Source: Variovorax boronicumulans (GTDB lineage Bacteria > Pseudomonadota > Gammaproteobacteria > Burkholderiales > Burkholderiaceae_C). From it: DNA of 64,000 nt. Position 1 is the first letter of the stretch; each line of letters begins with the position of its first letter. Positions 35,541-45,657 of this stretch are shown here, piece after piece. The stretch is taken from NCBI RefSeq assembly GCF_007677875.1, contig NZ_VEDO01000008.1, positions 124,001-188,000 on the forward strand, read 5' to 3'. Made by a program: the position numbers and the translations under genes. The notes beneath the pieces were generated by a model. That model did not search any database, was not told the origin of the DNA, and worked only from the letters and a program-made list of their open reading frames with translations.

Positions 35541-36509
35541 ATGATTGACATCACCCTCGACAATTTCCAGGCCGACCTGATCGAAGCCTCCCTGCAGCAG
35601 CCGGTGCTGCTGGACATCTGGGCCGAGTGGTGCGGCCCCTGCAAGCAGTTGGGCCCGGTGCTGGAAAAACTCGAGCGCGACTACGACGGCCGGTTCCTGC
35701 TGGCCAAGCTCGATGCCGACAAGGTGCCGCAGATCGCCCAGCAGCTGAGCCAGATGTTCGGCGTGCGCAGCATCCCGTTCTGCGTGATGTTCTCGGGCGG
35801 CCAGCCGGTGGACGGCTTCGTCGGCGCCGTGCCCGAAGCGCAGATCCGCGAGTTCCTGGACAAGCACGTGCCCGGCGAGGATGAACTGGCCAGCGCCGAC
35901 GATGCCGAACAGGCCCAGGAGCTGCTGCAGTCCGGCGACGCCGATGCGGCCCTGGCCAAGCTGCAGGAGGCGCTGGCCGTGAGCCCGGCCAACGACGATG
36001 CCCGTTACGACTACGTCAAGCTCCTGATCTCCGCCGGCCACCTCGAGGAAGCCGCCGCCGCGCTGCAACCGGCACTGGTGCAGATCCCCGTGCAGCTGCG
36101 CTTCGAGGCCCTGGCGCAGTGGCGCGCGGCGCTCGAGGCCGTGGCGGCCGACCCGCGCCGGGACTGGAGCGTGGAGCAGTTCGACGCCAAGATCGCCGAC
36201 AACAAGCGCGACTTCGACCTGCGCATGGCCAAGAGCCGCGTGCTGCTGGCGCGCGGCGAACTCACGGCCGCCATGGACGAGCTGCTGGAGATCGTCATGC
36301 GCGACAAGAAGTGGAGCGACGAGCTGCCGCGCAAGACCTACATCGCCATTCTGGAACTGCTGACCCCGCCCAAGCCCAAGGCCGCGGCCGATGCCACCGG
36401 CAAGACCGCGGGCGGCATCGAACTGATGGGCAAGGCCGCGATGGTGGAAGACCCGCAGGCGGCGCTGGTCTCCAGCTACCGCCGCAAGCTCAGCATGGCG
36501 CTGAATTGA
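35541..36509 (+). CDS. Thioredoxin-TPR co-chaperone, CnoX/YbbN-like
   Basis: This 322-residue protein has an N-terminal thioredoxin fold (residues about 1-110) with an intact WCGPC active site (Cys31, Cys34). The C-terminal region is helical and TPR-like (about 120-285), as in E. coli CnoX (YbbN). CnoX holds oxidised or stress-damaged proteins and hands them to GroEL and DnaK. E. coli CnoX has lost the redox cysteines; here they are present, as in Caulobacter-type members, so real thiol-disulfide activity is likely. Start and length fit the family. A stem-loop rich gap follows. Confidence 0.9.
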   Translation: MIDITLDNFQADLIEASLQQPVLLDIWAEWCGPCKQLGPVLEKLERDYDGRFLLAKLDADKVPQIAQQLSQMFGVRSIPFCVMFSGGQPVDGFVGAVPEAQIREFLDKHVPGEDELASADDAEQAQELLQSGDADAALAKLQEALAVSPANDDARYDYVKLLISAGHLEEAAAALQPALVQIPVQLRFEALAQWRAALEAVAADPRRDWSVEQFDAKIADNKRDFDLRMAKSRVLLARGELTAAMDELLEIVMRDKKWSDELPRKTYIAILELLTPPKPKAAADATGKTAGGIELMGKAAMVEDPQAALVSSYRRKLSMALN

Positions 36510-36686
36510 CCCTTCCCCGTTTGGGCTGCTCAAGGCGTGAGCAGCCCCATCCCCTCAAGGGGGCGCGCCCAGCGGCCCGACAGAGCCAATTCCGCGGGCG
36601 CGCTGGCATGGCCTGCTCCGCGGCCGTTGGCACAGCGGCTTGCCAGCAGCGCCGACGCGTCACGCCGCGCGGGATGGAAATAAGCG
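36510..36686. repeat. REP-like intergenic element with nested hairpins
   Basis: This 177-nt non-coding gap starts with GGGCTGCTC-AAGGCGT-GAGCAGCCC (36523-36547, perfect 9-bp stem), then CCCC-TCAA-GGGG. A stretch like GGCCCGACAGAGCCAATTCC follows, and then alternating GC-rich inverted motifs. It resembles the repetitive extragenic elements I recall between genes in Comamonadaceae, but only one copy is in this window, so the repeat status is inferred. It separates convergent genes. Confidence 0.35.
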
Positions 36687-37583
36687 TTAGCCGTTGAGCC
36701 GCTGCCAGGCTTCCTGGTACTTGGCAGCGGTCTTCTCGATCACCTCACGCGGCAGCCGCGGCGCCGGCGGGGTCTTGTCCCAGGGCTTGCCATTGATGCG
36801 CACCGATTCCAGCCAATCGCGCACGAACTGCTTGTCGTAGCTGGGCGGGTTGCTGCCTTCCTGCCAGCTCTCGGCCGGCCAGAAGCGCGAGGAATCGGGG
36901 GTCAGCACCTCGTCCATGAGGTGCAGCGTGCCGGCCTCGTCCAGGCCGAACTCGAACTTCGTGTCCGCGATGATGATGCCCTTGGCCTTGGCGATCTCGC
37001 AGGCGGCTTGGTAGATCGCGATGCTGGTGTCGCGGATCTTGGCGGCCAACTCCGGGCCGACGATCTCCACGACCTTCTCGAAGGTGATGTTCTCGTCGTG
37101 GGCGCCGGCCTCGGCCTTGTAGGCCGGCGTGAAGATGGGCGCGGGCAGCTGGCTTGCATTCTGCAGGCCCGCCGGCAGCGGCACGCCGCAGACGGCCTGG
37201 CCTTCCTGATACTCCTTCCAGCCGCTGCCGGCCAGGTAGCCGCGCACCACGGCCTCGACCGGAATGGGCTTGAGGCGCTTGACCAGCATGGCCCGCCCGC
37301 GCACCTGCTCCACCTCCTCGGGCGCCACCACGCTCTCGGGCGCATCGCCCGTCAGGTGGTTGGGGCACAGGTGGCCGAGCTGGTCGAACCAGTACAGCGC
37401 CATCTGCGTCAGCAGTGCACCCTTGCCGGGGATGGGCTCGCCCATGATCACGTCGAAGGCGCTGATGCGGTCACTGGCCACCATCAGGATGTGGTCGGTA
37501 CCGACGGCGTAGTTGTCGCGCACCTTGCCGCGGGCCAGCAGCGGCAGGGAGGTCAGCTTGGAGGTGTGCAGGGCAGAGGTCAT
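36687..37583 (-). CDS. purC: Phosphoribosylaminoimidazole-succinocarboxamide synthase
   Basis: PurC ligates aspartate to CAIR, the step directly after PurE. The 298-residue protein has [29 protein letters not shown] at the N terminus (shown in parts: KVRDNY, ATP-site DRISAFD), [14 protein letters not shown] in the middle and [12 protein letters not shown] near residue 210. The length and closing helix suit the bacterial/fungal long form. It is encoded just after the class I aldolase gene on the same strand but behind that gene's intrinsic terminator, so it likely has its own promoter in the 120-nt gap. Confidence 0.97.
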   Translation of the reverse strand: MTSALHTSKLTSLPLLARGKVRDNYAVGTDHILMVASDRISAFDVIMGEPIPGKGALLTQMALYWFDQLGHLCPNHLTGDAPESVVAPEEVEQVRGRAMLVKRLKPIPVEAVVRGYLAGSGWKEYQEGQAVCGVPLPAGLQNASQLPAPIFTPAYKAEAGAHDENITFEKVVEIVGPELAAKIRDTSIAIYQAACEIAKAKGIIIADTKFEFGLDEAGTLHLMDEVLTPDSSRFWPAESWQEGSNPPSYDKQFVRDWLESVRINGKPWDKTPPAPRLPREVIEKTAAKYQEAWQRLNG

Positions 37584-37654
37584 GGTGCAGGCCGCAAGGC
37601 ATCGGAAAGTCGGAACACGGGTCGTCGGTGATTGTCCACGACGGCGCGCGCCCA

Positions 37655-37681
37655 GAAAAAAGGCCGCGGATCCCGCGGCCT
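37655..37681 (-). terminator. Intrinsic terminator of the class I aldolase gene
   Basis: Read on the minus strand: AGGCCGCGG, a 3-nt loop, CCGCGGCCT, then TTTTT. The 9-bp GC stem lies about 22 nt after the aldolase stop. Confidence 0.85.
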
Positions 37682-37703
37682 CTGGGCTCGGCGCAAGCGC
37701 CGT

Positions 37704-38591
37704 TCAGGCGATCGAAGCCTTGTAAATCGACTCGATGGCTGCGTCCAGCGCGCTGTTGAATTGCGCATCGGACTGCTGGGCCGACAGGCCCTCGGTCAGC
37801 GCACGGCTGAAGCTGGCGATCACGCCCGGGTTCTTGGCCAGCATGGCGTTGGACTCGTCGCGGCTGTAGCCGCCCGACAGCGCCACCACGCGCACGACCT
37901 TGGGGTGCTTGACGAGCTCGGTGTAGAAACCGTCCACCGTGGGGATGGTCAGCTTGAGCATGACCTTGGCGTCGGCCGGCAGCGCGTCCAGACGCTTGAG
38001 GAAACCGGCCTTGAGCAGGGCCTCGGCGTCCTTCTTGTCGGTCGCCTTGATGTTGACTTCGGGCTCGATGATGGGCATCAGGCCACCCTTGAGGATCTGC
38101 AGGCCGACGGCGAACTGCTGGTCCAGCACGGCGTCGATGCCCTTGGCATTGGCGCTGTTGATGACCGAGCGCATCTTGGTGCCGAAGATGCCCTTCTTGA
38201 CGGCGCGCGCCACCAGGGCGTCGAGCTCGGGCATGGGCTTCATCAGCTGCACACCGTCGGCTTCTTCGGCCAGGCCCTTGTCGACCTTCAGGAAGGGCAC
38301 GACCTGCTTCTTTTCCCACAGGTAGGTTGCGGCGGCGATGCCGTCGAACTGGCGGTCCATGGTCATCTCGAACAGGATGGCGCCCAGCACCCTGCGGCCG
38401 TCGAAGGCCGGGCTGGTAACGATGCGGTTACGCATCGCGTGGACCAGGTCGAACATCTGCGCTTCGCCGCTGTAGGCGGATTCCTCGACGCCGTAGAGCT
38501 TGAGCGCCTTGGGCGTGCTGCCGCCACTCTGGTCCAGGGCAGCGATGAAACCGTTGCCGGTGGAGACTTTGTTCAGTTGTTCCTGATTCAC
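37704..38591 (-). CDS. Class I fructose-bisphosphate aldolase
   Basis: This 295-residue aldolase is of the bacterial class I (Schiff-base) FdaB-like type. It has [18 protein letters not shown] at the N terminus, then [16 protein letters not shown], and the catalytic-lysine region [30 protein letters not shown] follows near residue 235. It cleaves fructose 1,6-bisphosphate without a metal ion. The start is a GTG at 38591 preceded by AGAAGG at good spacing; no ATG lies near the conserved N terminus. In many beta-proteobacteria the slot between pyk and purC holds a class II (zinc) aldolase, so the class is worth noting. A strong terminator follows. Confidence 0.93.
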   Translation of the reverse strand: MNQEQLNKVSTGNGFIAALDQSGGSTPKALKLYGVEESAYSGEAQMFDLVHAMRNRIVTSPAFDGRRVLGAILFEMTMDRQFDGIAAATYLWEKKQVVPFLKVDKGLAEEADGVQLMKPMPELDALVARAVKKGIFGTKMRSVINSANAKGIDAVLDQQFAVGLQILKGGLMPIIEPEVNIKATDKKDAEALLKAGFLKRLDALPADAKVMLKLTIPTVDGFYTELVKHPKVVRVVALSGGYSRDESNAMLAKNPGVIASFSRALTEGLSAQQSDAQFNSALDAAIESIYKASIA

Positions 38592-38876
38592 TGGTGACAC
38601 CTTCTTGGGATGGGGAAGCCGGGGCGGCGGGATGCACAAAACCGCGGAATTGTAGGGGGATGGGCCGCGGAATCGGGTGAAACCCGAGCGCCACGGCCGG
38701 TAACCAGTCCGTAACCAGCATCGGCGACAGGCCACGCGCCGCGGGGTTGTCGGACAAGTGCGCAATCGTGCGCCGGTTCCAGAAATTAGCGCGAACCCGA
38801 ATTGCTGCACCGCACACCATTGGCGCACCCGAGCGCACCCTGCGCTCTTTTCATTTCCGCCAGGAGGATTTTTCCG

Positions 38877-39647
38877 ATGCTGTCGACCCGTCTCCCGTTC
38901 CGCCAGGCCGCCATGGCCGCCCTGCTCGCAGCACCGCTGCTGGCCTCGGCCCAGGTCACGCTCAAGCCGGACAACAAGTGGCGCTACCTGTTCACGGCCG
39001 GCGCCAATGCCGCGACCGGCAACAACGAATCGGTCGCCCTGAACCTGACCGGCGAGGCCGCACGCGTGAGCGCGATCGACAAATGGACCTTCCTGGGCCA
39101 GGGCGCCTACGCCCACAGCGACGGCGAGACGCAGACCGAGCGCTTTGCGCTGGGCACGCAGTACACGCGCGACCTGACGCCCGTGTGGTTCGGCTTCGGC
39201 TCGGCCGACGCGCTGCGCGACAAGCTGGCCAACCTGTCCTCGCGCCTGTCGGTGGCCTCGGGCGTGGGCTACCACCTGATCAAGAACGAACAAACCACCT
39301 TCGACGTGTCGGGCGGTCTGGGCTACAGCCGCGACCGCTTCATCGAGCCGACCGAAATCGACGGCAGCGTGCGCGACGGTTATGGCCGGCTCGAACTGGT
39401 GCTGGCCGAGGAATCCAACCACAAGCTCACGCAGACCACCAGCCTGCGCCAGCGCCTGGCGCTCTACCCCAATCTGCGCGACACGGGCGAGTACCGCGCC
39501 AGCTTCGACACCAACGTCACCGTGGCGATGACGCAGTCCATGAACCTTACGGCCGGCCTCAGCGTGCGCTACAACAGCGACCCGGGCGTGGGCGTGAAGA
39601 AGACCGACGCCATGTTCGTGACCGGCGTGTCGTTCCGCTTCGACTGA
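38877..39647 (+). CDS. DUF481 outer-membrane beta-barrel protein
   Basis: This 256-residue protein has a cleavable signal peptide (residues about 1-25, ending LLASAQ). It then shows alternating beta-strand pattern typical of DUF481/YdiY salt-induced outer membrane proteins: [39 protein letters not shown] and a closing [13 protein letters not shown], with a terminal Phe-rich strand as for a barrel. The function is unknown. CAGGAGG sits about 9 nt before the ATG at 38877. The 285-nt upstream gap shows no gene or clear terminator. It is convergent with pyk, 7 nt between the stops. Confidence 0.85.
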   Translation: MLSTRLPFRQAAMAALLAAPLLASAQVTLKPDNKWRYLFTAGANAATGNNESVALNLTGEAARVSAIDKWTFLGQGAYAHSDGETQTERFALGTQYTRDLTPVWFGFGSADALRDKLANLSSRLSVASGVGYHLIKNEQTTFDVSGGLGYSRDRFIEPTEIDGSVRDGYGRLELVLAEESNHKLTQTTSLRQRLALYPNLRDTGEYRASFDTNVTVAMTQSMNLTAGLSVRYNSDPGVGVKKTDAMFVTGVSFRFD

Positions 39648-39654
39648 AGCGCCT

Positions 39655-41103
39655 TTACCGCACCACGCAGATCTTGAGCATGTTGGTGCCCCCCGGGGCG
39701 CCCATGGGCTCGCCGCAGGTGATGGTGTAGACGTCGCCCGTCTGAACGATGCCGCGCTTCTTGAGGTGGGCCTCGGCTTGCTCCAGCGCCGTGTCGCGGT
39801 CGGTGTGGGCGTCCATCAGCAGCGGGCGCACGTTGCGGTACAGCGCCAGCTTGCGCTGCGTGGCCAGGCGCGAGGTCAGCGCGTACATGGCGATGTGGGC
39901 GCGGTGCCGGCTCATCCACAGCGAGGTCGAGCCCGACTCCGTCAGCGCCACGATGGCCTTGGCGCCCACGTGGTGGGCCGTGAACAGCGCGCCCATGGCG
40001 ATGGACTGGTCGATGCGCGAATAGTTGCGGCCGCTGAAGTCGGCGTCGAGCTGCTTGTCCTCGGCCGACTCGGCGGCCTCGCAGATGCGGCTCATCTCCA
40101 TCACGGTTTCCAGCGGGTAGCGGCCCGAGGCCGTCTCGGCCGACAGCATCACCGCGTCCGTACCGTCCAGCACGGCGTTGGCCACGTCGCTGACCTCGGC
40201 GCGCGTGGGCACCGGGTTGGTGATCATGGACTCCATCATCTGCGTAGCCGTGATGACCACCTTGTCCATGTCGCGGGCCATGCGGATCATCTTCTTTTGC
40301 AGTGCCGGCACGGCGGCGTTGCCGACCTCCACCGCGAGGTCGCCGCGCGCGACCATGATGCCGTCGCTCGCGCGCAGGATCTCTTCCAGCTTCGGGATCG
40401 CCTCGGCGCGTTCGATCTTGGCGATCATGCCGGGCTTGTGGCCGCTCTCGGCACCGGCCACGTTGCACAGCTGGCGCGCCATTTCCATGTCGGTGGCGTT
40501 CTTGGGGAAGCTCACGGCCACGTAGTCGGCCTGAAAGCTCATGGCGGTCTTGATGTCCTCCATGTCCTTGGCCGTCAGTGCCGGCGCGGTCAGGCCGCCG
40601 CCTTCCTTGTTGATGCCCTTGTTGTTGGACAGCTCGCCGCCCAGCTTGACCGTGGTGTGCACCTGCTCGCCCTTGACGGCATCGACGACGAGCACGATCA
40701 GGCCGTCGTTGAGCAGCAGGCGGTCGCCGGCGCGCACGTCGCGCGGCAGATCCTTGTAGTCCAGGCCCACGCCGTCGATGTCGCCGAGTTCGGTGCGCGC
40801 GGCATCGAGCACGAATTTCTCGCCAGGCACCAGCAACACCTTGCCGGCGGCGAACTTGCCGACGCGGATCTTGGGACCTTGCAGGTCGGCCATGATGGCC
40901 ACTTCGCGGCCGGCCTTGCGCGCGGCCTCGCGCACCATGGCGGCGCGGGCGATGTGGTCCTGCGCGGTGCCGTGGCTGAAGTTCAGGCGCACCACGCTGA
41001 CCTTGTGGACGATCATCTGCTCCAGCATCTCCGGCGTGCTGGAGGCCGGGCCCAGGGTGGCGACGATCTTGGTGGCGTGGCGGGGAAGTCGGGTCGTGCT
41101 CAT
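39655..41103 (-). CDS. pyk: Pyruvate kinase
   Basis: Pyk makes pyruvate and ATP from phosphoenolpyruvate. The 482-residue protein has [17 protein letters not shown] at the N terminus, [10 protein letters not shown], the catalytic-lysine region [30 protein letters not shown] and TATQMMESM. The C-terminal allosteric domain is complete. AAGGAGA lies at good spacing before the ATG, and a GAGAAT -10 box is about 26 nt upstream. It is part of the pgk-pyk-aldolase cluster. A very long open frame covering it out of phase is an artefact of high GC. Confidence 0.97.
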   Translation of the reverse strand: MSTTRLPRHATKIVATLGPASSTPEMLEQMIVHKVSVVRLNFSHGTAQDHIARAAMVREAARKAGREVAIMADLQGPKIRVGKFAAGKVLLVPGEKFVLDAARTELGDIDGVGLDYKDLPRDVRAGDRLLLNDGLIVLVVDAVKGEQVHTTVKLGGELSNNKGINKEGGGLTAPALTAKDMEDIKTAMSFQADYVAVSFPKNATDMEMARQLCNVAGAESGHKPGMIAKIERAEAIPKLEEILRASDGIMVARGDLAVEVGNAAVPALQKKMIRMARDMDKVVITATQMMESMITNPVPTRAEVSDVANAVLDGTDAVMLSAETASGRYPLETVMEMSRICEAAESAEDKQLDADFSGRNYSRIDQSIAMGALFTAHHVGAKAIVALTESGSTSLWMSRHRAHIAMYALTSRLATQRKLALYRNVRPLLMDAHTDRDTALEQAEAHLKKRGIVQTGDVYTITCGEPMGAPGGTNMLKICVVR

Positions 41104-41236
41104 GCGTGAGTCTCCTTGTCGCGGCCATTCTCACATGGCGGTGCGACAGATCAGCGCGGCTTTGACCTCCATCACAACCCTGTCGCGATGGCTGCGCTAC
41201 GGTGCGGGCCTTTCGTTCGACCGCACCGCTCCGTTC

Positions 41237-42337
41237 ATGCAAAGCCCTTTCGATCCGGCCCGGCCGGAACTGCCCGCGCCGCTGGCGCCCGACGCCCCGC
41301 TGCCGCATCGCAAGACGATCCGCGGCTGGCTGGCGCCCATCGTCCAGCGCAGCACGCTGCGCGCGCTCTGGCTGCTGGCGCTGGACCTCGCGCTGTTCGC
41401 CGCGCTCATCGCCGGCACCGTGTGGCTGCCCACCTGGTGGCTGCAGCTGGCCTGCGCGATGGCGGCCGGCTTCGTGATCGGCCGGCTGTTCATCATCGGC
41501 CACGACGCCTGCCACCAGAGCCTCACGCCGCACCGCCGGATCAACCGCTGGCTGGGCCGCATCGCCTTCCTGCCCTCGCTGACGGCCTACAGCCTGTGGG
41601 ACATGGGCCACAACGTGGTGCACCACGGCTTCACCAACCTCAAGGGCGTGGATTTCGTGTGGGCCCCGGCCACGCAGGCCGAGTACCGCGCCATGCCGCC
41701 GCTGCGCCGGCTGTGCGAGCGCATCTACCGCAGCGGCTGGGGGCCCGGCCTGTACTACATGGTGGAGATCTGGTGGAAGAAGATGATGTTCCCGCGCCGC
41801 AACGGCATGGGCAACAGCTACCGGCCGGTCTTCACACGCGACTGCCTGCTCGTGACGGGCTTCGCGGCGCTGTGGATCGCCACACTGGCCGCCGGCGCCG
41901 TAGCCACCGACCAGGCCGTCTGGCGCGCGCTGGTGCTGGGCTTCGTCGTGCCCATGGTGTTCTGGTTCCACATGATGGGCTTCGTGATCTATGGCCACCA
42001 CACCCACGTGAAGGTGCAATGGCACGACGACAAGGCGGCCTGGCAGCGCGCCCAGCCCTTCGTTTCGACCACCGTGCACCTGACCTTCCCGCTGCGGATC
42101 GGCGCACTGATCCATCACATCATGGAGCACACGGCGCACCACGTGGACATGAGCATCCCCTTGTACAAGCTCAAGGAGGCCCAGTCCGTGCTCGAGCAAC
42201 TGCTGCCCGAGCGCATCATCGTCCAGCGTTTCTCGTGGAAGTGGTACTTCGCCACCGCGCGGGCCTGCAAGCTGTACGACTTCTCGCGCCAGTGCTGGAC
42301 CGACTTCCAGGGCCGCCCCGCCGTGGTCGCGGCTTGA
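41237..42337 (+). CDS. Membrane fatty acid desaturase
   Basis: This is a 366-residue integral membrane di-iron desaturase. Three histidine boxes are present: GHDACH (His89-His93), GHNVVHH (His125-His130) and EHTAHHVD near residue 299. About four to six membrane segments lie between and after them. The family introduces double bonds into acyl chains of lipids or acyl-CoA, often for cold adaptation. The start at 41237 (MQSPFDPARPELPAPL) leaves a short proline-rich lead before RKTIRGW. No electron-transfer partner is adjacent. Substrate and position of the double bond are unknown. Confidence 0.9.
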   Translation: MQSPFDPARPELPAPLAPDAPLPHRKTIRGWLAPIVQRSTLRALWLLALDLALFAALIAGTVWLPTWWLQLACAMAAGFVIGRLFIIGHDACHQSLTPHRRINRWLGRIAFLPSLTAYSLWDMGHNVVHHGFTNLKGVDFVWAPATQAEYRAMPPLRRLCERIYRSGWGPGLYYMVEIWWKKMMFPRRNGMGNSYRPVFTRDCLLVTGFAALWIATLAAGAVATDQAVWRALVLGFVVPMVFWFHMMGFVIYGHHTHVKVQWHDDKAAWQRAQPFVSTTVHLTFPLRIGALIHHIMEHTAHHVDMSIPLYKLKEAQSVLEQLLPERIIVQRFSWKWYFATARACKLYDFSRQCWTDFQGRPAVVAA

Positions 42338-42406
42338 CCCCAGGCAGCGCAGGGGGAACGCGCGGGCCGTGCGAGGATCACAGGGCCACCCACTGAAAGG
42401 AACCGC

Positions 42407-43336
42407 ATGCCCGCACCCGACCACCGCGACCTGCACCCGCCCCGCGCATCGAGTTTGTCCTGGATGCTGGGGCTGCTGGCGCTCGCGCTGGCGGCCGGTG
42501 GCGCCTGGTGGCTCTGGGGCCGGCCGGCCGAGCCGGCGCCGCCCGCACCGGCGCCTGTGGTGTCGGCTCCCGCAGAGCCCGCAGCCAGCGCCCCGCCGCC
42601 GCAGGCCGCGGCCTCCGGGCCGCAACATCCCATCGCGGTGCCACAGCCCCAGAGCCAGCCCTTGCCCGCCCTGGCCGAGGCCGACGGCGCGGTCACCGAT
42701 GCCCTGGTCGAGTTGCTGGGCCGCGGCCCTGTGCAGGCCCTGTTGCTGACGGACGGCTTCGTGCGCCGGGTGGTCGCCACGGTGGACAACTTGCCCCGTG
42801 CCAGCGCGCCGGCCCGGCTGTGGCCGGTCCAACCCACCCCACAGCGCTTCCTGGTGCAGGGAGAGGGAGAACAGGCCGTCGTCGCGCCGACCAATGCCGG
42901 CCGCTATGGCGCGCTGCTGTCGTTCGCCGAGGCCATTCCGCTGGAGCGTGCGGTGCAGCTCTACGGCCGGCTCTACCCGCTGTTCCAGCAGGCCTACGAG
43001 GAGCTGGGCTACCCGGGCCGCTACTTCAACGACCGGCTCGTCGCCGTGCTGGACCACCTGGTGCAAGCCCCGGAGCCACAGGGCCCGCTGGCCGTGCGCC
43101 TGCTCGAGGTGCGCGGCGACATGGCCGACCCACGCCCCTGGGTGCGCTGGGAGTTCGCCGATCCGCAGCTGCAATCGCTGTCGGCCGGCCAGAAGATGCT
43201 GGTGCGCATGGGCCCGGCCAACGCCAAACGGGCCAAGACCCTGCTGACCAAGCTGCGCCGGCTGGTGGCCGCGGGCGCCGTCACCGCGCCGGTGCTCGCG
43301 GCGCCGGCCGCATCGACCGCCTCGGCGCCGCGCTGA
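42407..43336 (+). CDS. DUF3014 domain protein, membrane anchored
   Basis: This 309-residue protein has one N-terminal membrane segment (residues about 17-38), a Pro/Ala-rich periplasmic stretch (about 40-85) and a DUF3014 domain (about 88-280). The domain holds FVRRVVATVDNLPR, LYGRLYPLFQQAYEELGYPGRYFNDRLV and VRWEFADPQLQSLSAGQKMLVRMG. It is predicted to face the periplasm. Family function is unknown. AAGGAA precedes the ATG. The stop lies directly against the convergent pgk stop with no gap. Confidence 0.85.
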   Translation: MPAPDHRDLHPPRASSLSWMLGLLALALAAGGAWWLWGRPAEPAPPAPAPVVSAPAEPAASAPPPQAAASGPQHPIAVPQPQSQPLPALAEADGAVTDALVELLGRGPVQALLLTDGFVRRVVATVDNLPRASAPARLWPVQPTPQRFLVQGEGEQAVVAPTNAGRYGALLSFAEAIPLERAVQLYGRLYPLFQQAYEELGYPGRYFNDRLVAVLDHLVQAPEPQGPLAVRLLEVRGDMADPRPWVRWEFADPQLQSLSAGQKMLVRMGPANAKRAKTLLTKLRRLVAAGAVTAPVLAAPAASTASAPR

Positions 43337-44530
43337 TCAGCCGGCGGCGCGCCTGGACAGGATCTCGAAGGCCGGCAGGGTCTTGCCCTCCAGCACTTCG
43401 AGGAAGGCACCGCCGCCCGTGGAGATGTAGCCCACGTCCTTCTCGATGCCGTACTTGGCGATCGCGGCCAGCGTGTCGCCGCCACCGGCGATGCTGAAGG
43501 CGCTGCTCTCGGCCACGGCGCGCGCGATGGCTTCCGTGCCCTTGGCGAAGGCGTCGAACTCGAACACGCCGACCGGGCCGTTCCAGACGATGGTGCCGGC
43601 CGCTTTGAGCTGAGCCGCCAGGCGGGAAGCCGTCTTGGGGCCGATGTCAAGGATCAGGTCGTCCGCCGCCACGTCGGCCGCGGCCTTGACGGTGGCCGGC
43701 GCGTCGGCCGCGAAGGCCTTCGCCGTGACTACGTCCTCGGGGATCGGCACCTCGGCACCGCGCGCCTTCATGGCCTCGATCACGGCCTTGGCCTCACCGA
43801 CCAGGTCGGGCTCGGCCAGGCTCTTGCCGATCGGCAGGCCGGCGGCCAGCAGGAAGGTGTTGGCGATGCCGCCGCCGACGACGAGGCCGTCCACGTTCTT
43901 GGCCAGCGATTGCAGGATGGTCAGCTTGGTGCTGACCTTGGAGCCGGCCACGATGGCGATCAGCGGGCGCTTCGGGCTGGCCAGCGCCTTGGTGATGGCG
44001 TCGATCTCGGCGGCCAGCAGCGGGCCGGCACTGGCCGTCTTGGCGAACTGGGCGATGCCGTAGGTCGTGGCCTCGGCGCGGTGGGCCGTGCCGAAGGCAT
44101 CGTTCACGTAGATGTCGCACAGCGCGGCGAGCTTCTTCGCCAGCGCCTCGTCGTTCTTCTTCTCGCCCTTGTTGACGCGGCAGTTCTCCAGCAGCACGAC
44201 CTGGCCAGGCTGCACCTGCACGCCGTCGACCCAGTTCGCGACCAGCGGCACCTCGCGGCCCAGCAATTCACCCAGGCGCTCGGCCACGGGGGCCAGCGAG
44301 TCCTCGGGTTTGAACGCGCCTTCGGTCGGGCGGCCCAGGTGCGAGGTCACCATCACGGCCGCACCGGCGTCCAGCGCCATGCGGATGCAGGGCACGGAGG
44401 CACGCACGCGCGTGTCCTCGGTGATGTTGCCGGCGTCGTCCTGCGGCACGTTGAGGTCGGCGCGGATGAAGACGCGCTGGCCGGCGGCCTTGCCTTGGGC
44501 ACACAGGTCGGAGAAGCGGATGACGTTCAT
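43337..44530 (-). CDS. pgk: Phosphoglycerate kinase
   Basis: Pgk transfers phosphate from 1,3-bisphosphoglycerate to ADP. The 397-residue protein has the N-terminal substrate site [11 protein letters not shown] and the ATP-domain motifs [25 protein letters not shown], and [20 protein letters not shown] near residue 325. The GGGDTLAA loop is intact. The length is normal for bacteria. A TACAAT sequence about 36 nt before the ATG may be the -10 of a leadered promoter. It starts the glycolytic group on this strand, although a desaturase and a DUF3014 gene on the other strand separate it from pyk. Confidence 0.97.
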   Translation of the reverse strand: MNVIRFSDLCAQGKAAGQRVFIRADLNVPQDDAGNITEDTRVRASVPCIRMALDAGAAVMVTSHLGRPTEGAFKPEDSLAPVAERLGELLGREVPLVANWVDGVQVQPGQVVLLENCRVNKGEKKNDEALAKKLAALCDIYVNDAFGTAHRAEATTYGIAQFAKTASAGPLLAAEIDAITKALASPKRPLIAIVAGSKVSTKLTILQSLAKNVDGLVVGGGIANTFLLAAGLPIGKSLAEPDLVGEAKAVIEAMKARGAEVPIPEDVVTAKAFAADAPATVKAAADVAADDLILDIGPKTASRLAAQLKAAGTIVWNGPVGVFEFDAFAKGTEAIARAVAESSAFSIAGGGDTLAAIAKYGIEKDVGYISTGGGAFLEVLEGKTLPAFEILSRRAAG

Positions 44531-44581
44531 GGTGTGGTGGTAGGAATGGTGGACAACAGCCGACCATTGTAGAAACCAGCC

Positions 44582-44920
44582 CTACCAGCCCAGCCCCAGG
44601 TGCAATGGCAGGTACACCGCCATGCCCACCAGCATGGTGCCCAGCACGCCGCCGCGCCAGAAATACCAGGCCGCACCGACCACGGCCGCGTACAGGCGTG
44701 CGTCCTGCCAGGTGCTGACGAAGTGGCCGTTCGTCATCACCACCTCGGGCAGCACCACGGCCGCCAGCGCGGCCACCGGCGCGTAGTGCAGCGCGCGGTG
44801 CGCCCAGTCGGGCAGCCCCCAGGGGCGGTCCAGGATGAAGAAGAAGCAGCGGGTGAGCACGGTGATGCCGGCCAGGCCGACGATGACGGCCAGGGTCCAC
44901 AGGTCGGTCGTGCCGCTCAC
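44582..44920 (-). CDS. azlD: AzlD-family branched-chain amino acid exporter subunit
   Basis: This 112-residue membrane protein has four hydrophobic segments. It matches the small AzlD subunit: GLAGITVLTRCFFF near the N terminus, RALHYAPVAALAAVVLPEVV in the middle. With AzlC it exports branched-chain amino acids or analogues. The GTG at 44920 overlaps the azlC stop (GTGA), so translation is coupled and a GTG start is well supported. Confidence 0.88.
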   Translation of the reverse strand: MSGTTDLWTLAVIVGLAGITVLTRCFFFILDRPWGLPDWAHRALHYAPVAALAAVVLPEVVMTNGHFVSTWQDARLYAAVVGAAWYFWRGGVLGTMLVGMAVYLPLHLGLGW

Positions 44921-45657
44921 TTGGCGTCTTCCTCGTCCGGGTTCAGGCCCCACTGCTTCTCGAGCCAGAAGCAGACCAGCACGGCCGTGCCGATGCCGGC
45001 GACGATGTTGAGCTTGAGCGGCAGCGCGTAGGCCGCCACGGCCGTGGCCGCGGCGATCAGCGCGGCGAGGATGCGCAGCCGCGTGGTGGCCATCGAGCAC
45101 ACGATGGCCAGCAGGCTCAGCACGCCGGCAAAACCCAGGCCCCAGTGCGAGGGGATGAAGTTGGCCAGTGCGATGCCGACGAGGCTCATGCCCATCCAGG
45201 CGATCCAGGTCACGCAGTAGCCGCCGGCCAGGAAGGCCTCCTGCGCCTGCAACTCGGCCCGCGTGGTGCCGGGCGCGGGGTAGCGGCGCGTGAACATCGC
45301 GTAGCTCATGTCGGCCGTCAGGTAGCCGTGCAGCAGGCGGCGCCAGCGTGGCATGTGCAGCAGGTACGGGCGCAGGTGCAGGCTGAACACCACGAAGCGC
45401 AGGTTCACGCAGAAGCCGGTGGCCAGGATGACCCAGAACGGCGCGCCGGCGACCAGCAGCGGCAGCGCCGCCAGCTGCGAGCTGCCGGCGTAGACCAGCA
45501 GCGTCATGGCCACGGCCTCGGCCACCGACAGGCCGGACTTGAGCATGGCCACGCCCGTCATGAGGCCCCAGGCGCCGATGCCCATGGCCACGGGCAGCAT
45601 CTCGCGCCAAGCCTCGTCGAACGCCGGCCGGCGCCGGATCTCCGCCGACCAGAACAT
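44917..45657 (-). CDS. azlC: AzlC-family branched-chain amino acid exporter subunit
   Basis: This 246-residue inner-membrane protein is the large subunit of an AzlCD-type exporter. Typical segments are LPVAMGIGAWGLMTGVAML, LLVYAGSSQLAALPLL and CVNLRFVVFSLHLRPYL. The ATG at 45657 shares one base with the fmt stop (TGATG), and the stop overlaps azlD, so def-lipoprotein-fmt-azlC-azlD reads as one tight cluster. An upstream in-frame region overlapping fmt is rejected because it is arginine-rich shadow sequence. Confidence 0.9.
   Translation of the reverse strand: MFWSAEIRRRPAFDEAWREMLPVAMGIGAWGLMTGVAMLKSGLSVAEAVAMTLLVYAGSSQLAALPLLVAGAPFWVILATGFCVNLRFVVFSLHLRPYLLHMPRWRRLLHGYLTADMSYAMFTRRYPAPGTTRAELQAQEAFLAGGYCVTWIAWMGMSLVGIALANFIPSHWGLGFAGVLSLLAIVCSMATTRLRILAALIAAATAVAAYALPLKLNIVAGIGTAVLVCFWLEKQWGLNPDEEDAK

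Noticed and set aside
36523-36547. Perfect hairpin after the thioredoxin-TPR gene as an intrinsic terminator
   Set aside because: No run of T follows on either strand. It is kept as part of a possible repeat element instead.
39569-43174. A 1201-codon open frame on the minus strand spanning pyk and the desaturase gene
   Set aside because: It reads out of phase through pyk and antisense to the desaturase and DUF3014 genes, is rich in His/Arg/Gly low complexity and shows no domains. High GC makes stops rare. The real genes in this interval are all well recognised.
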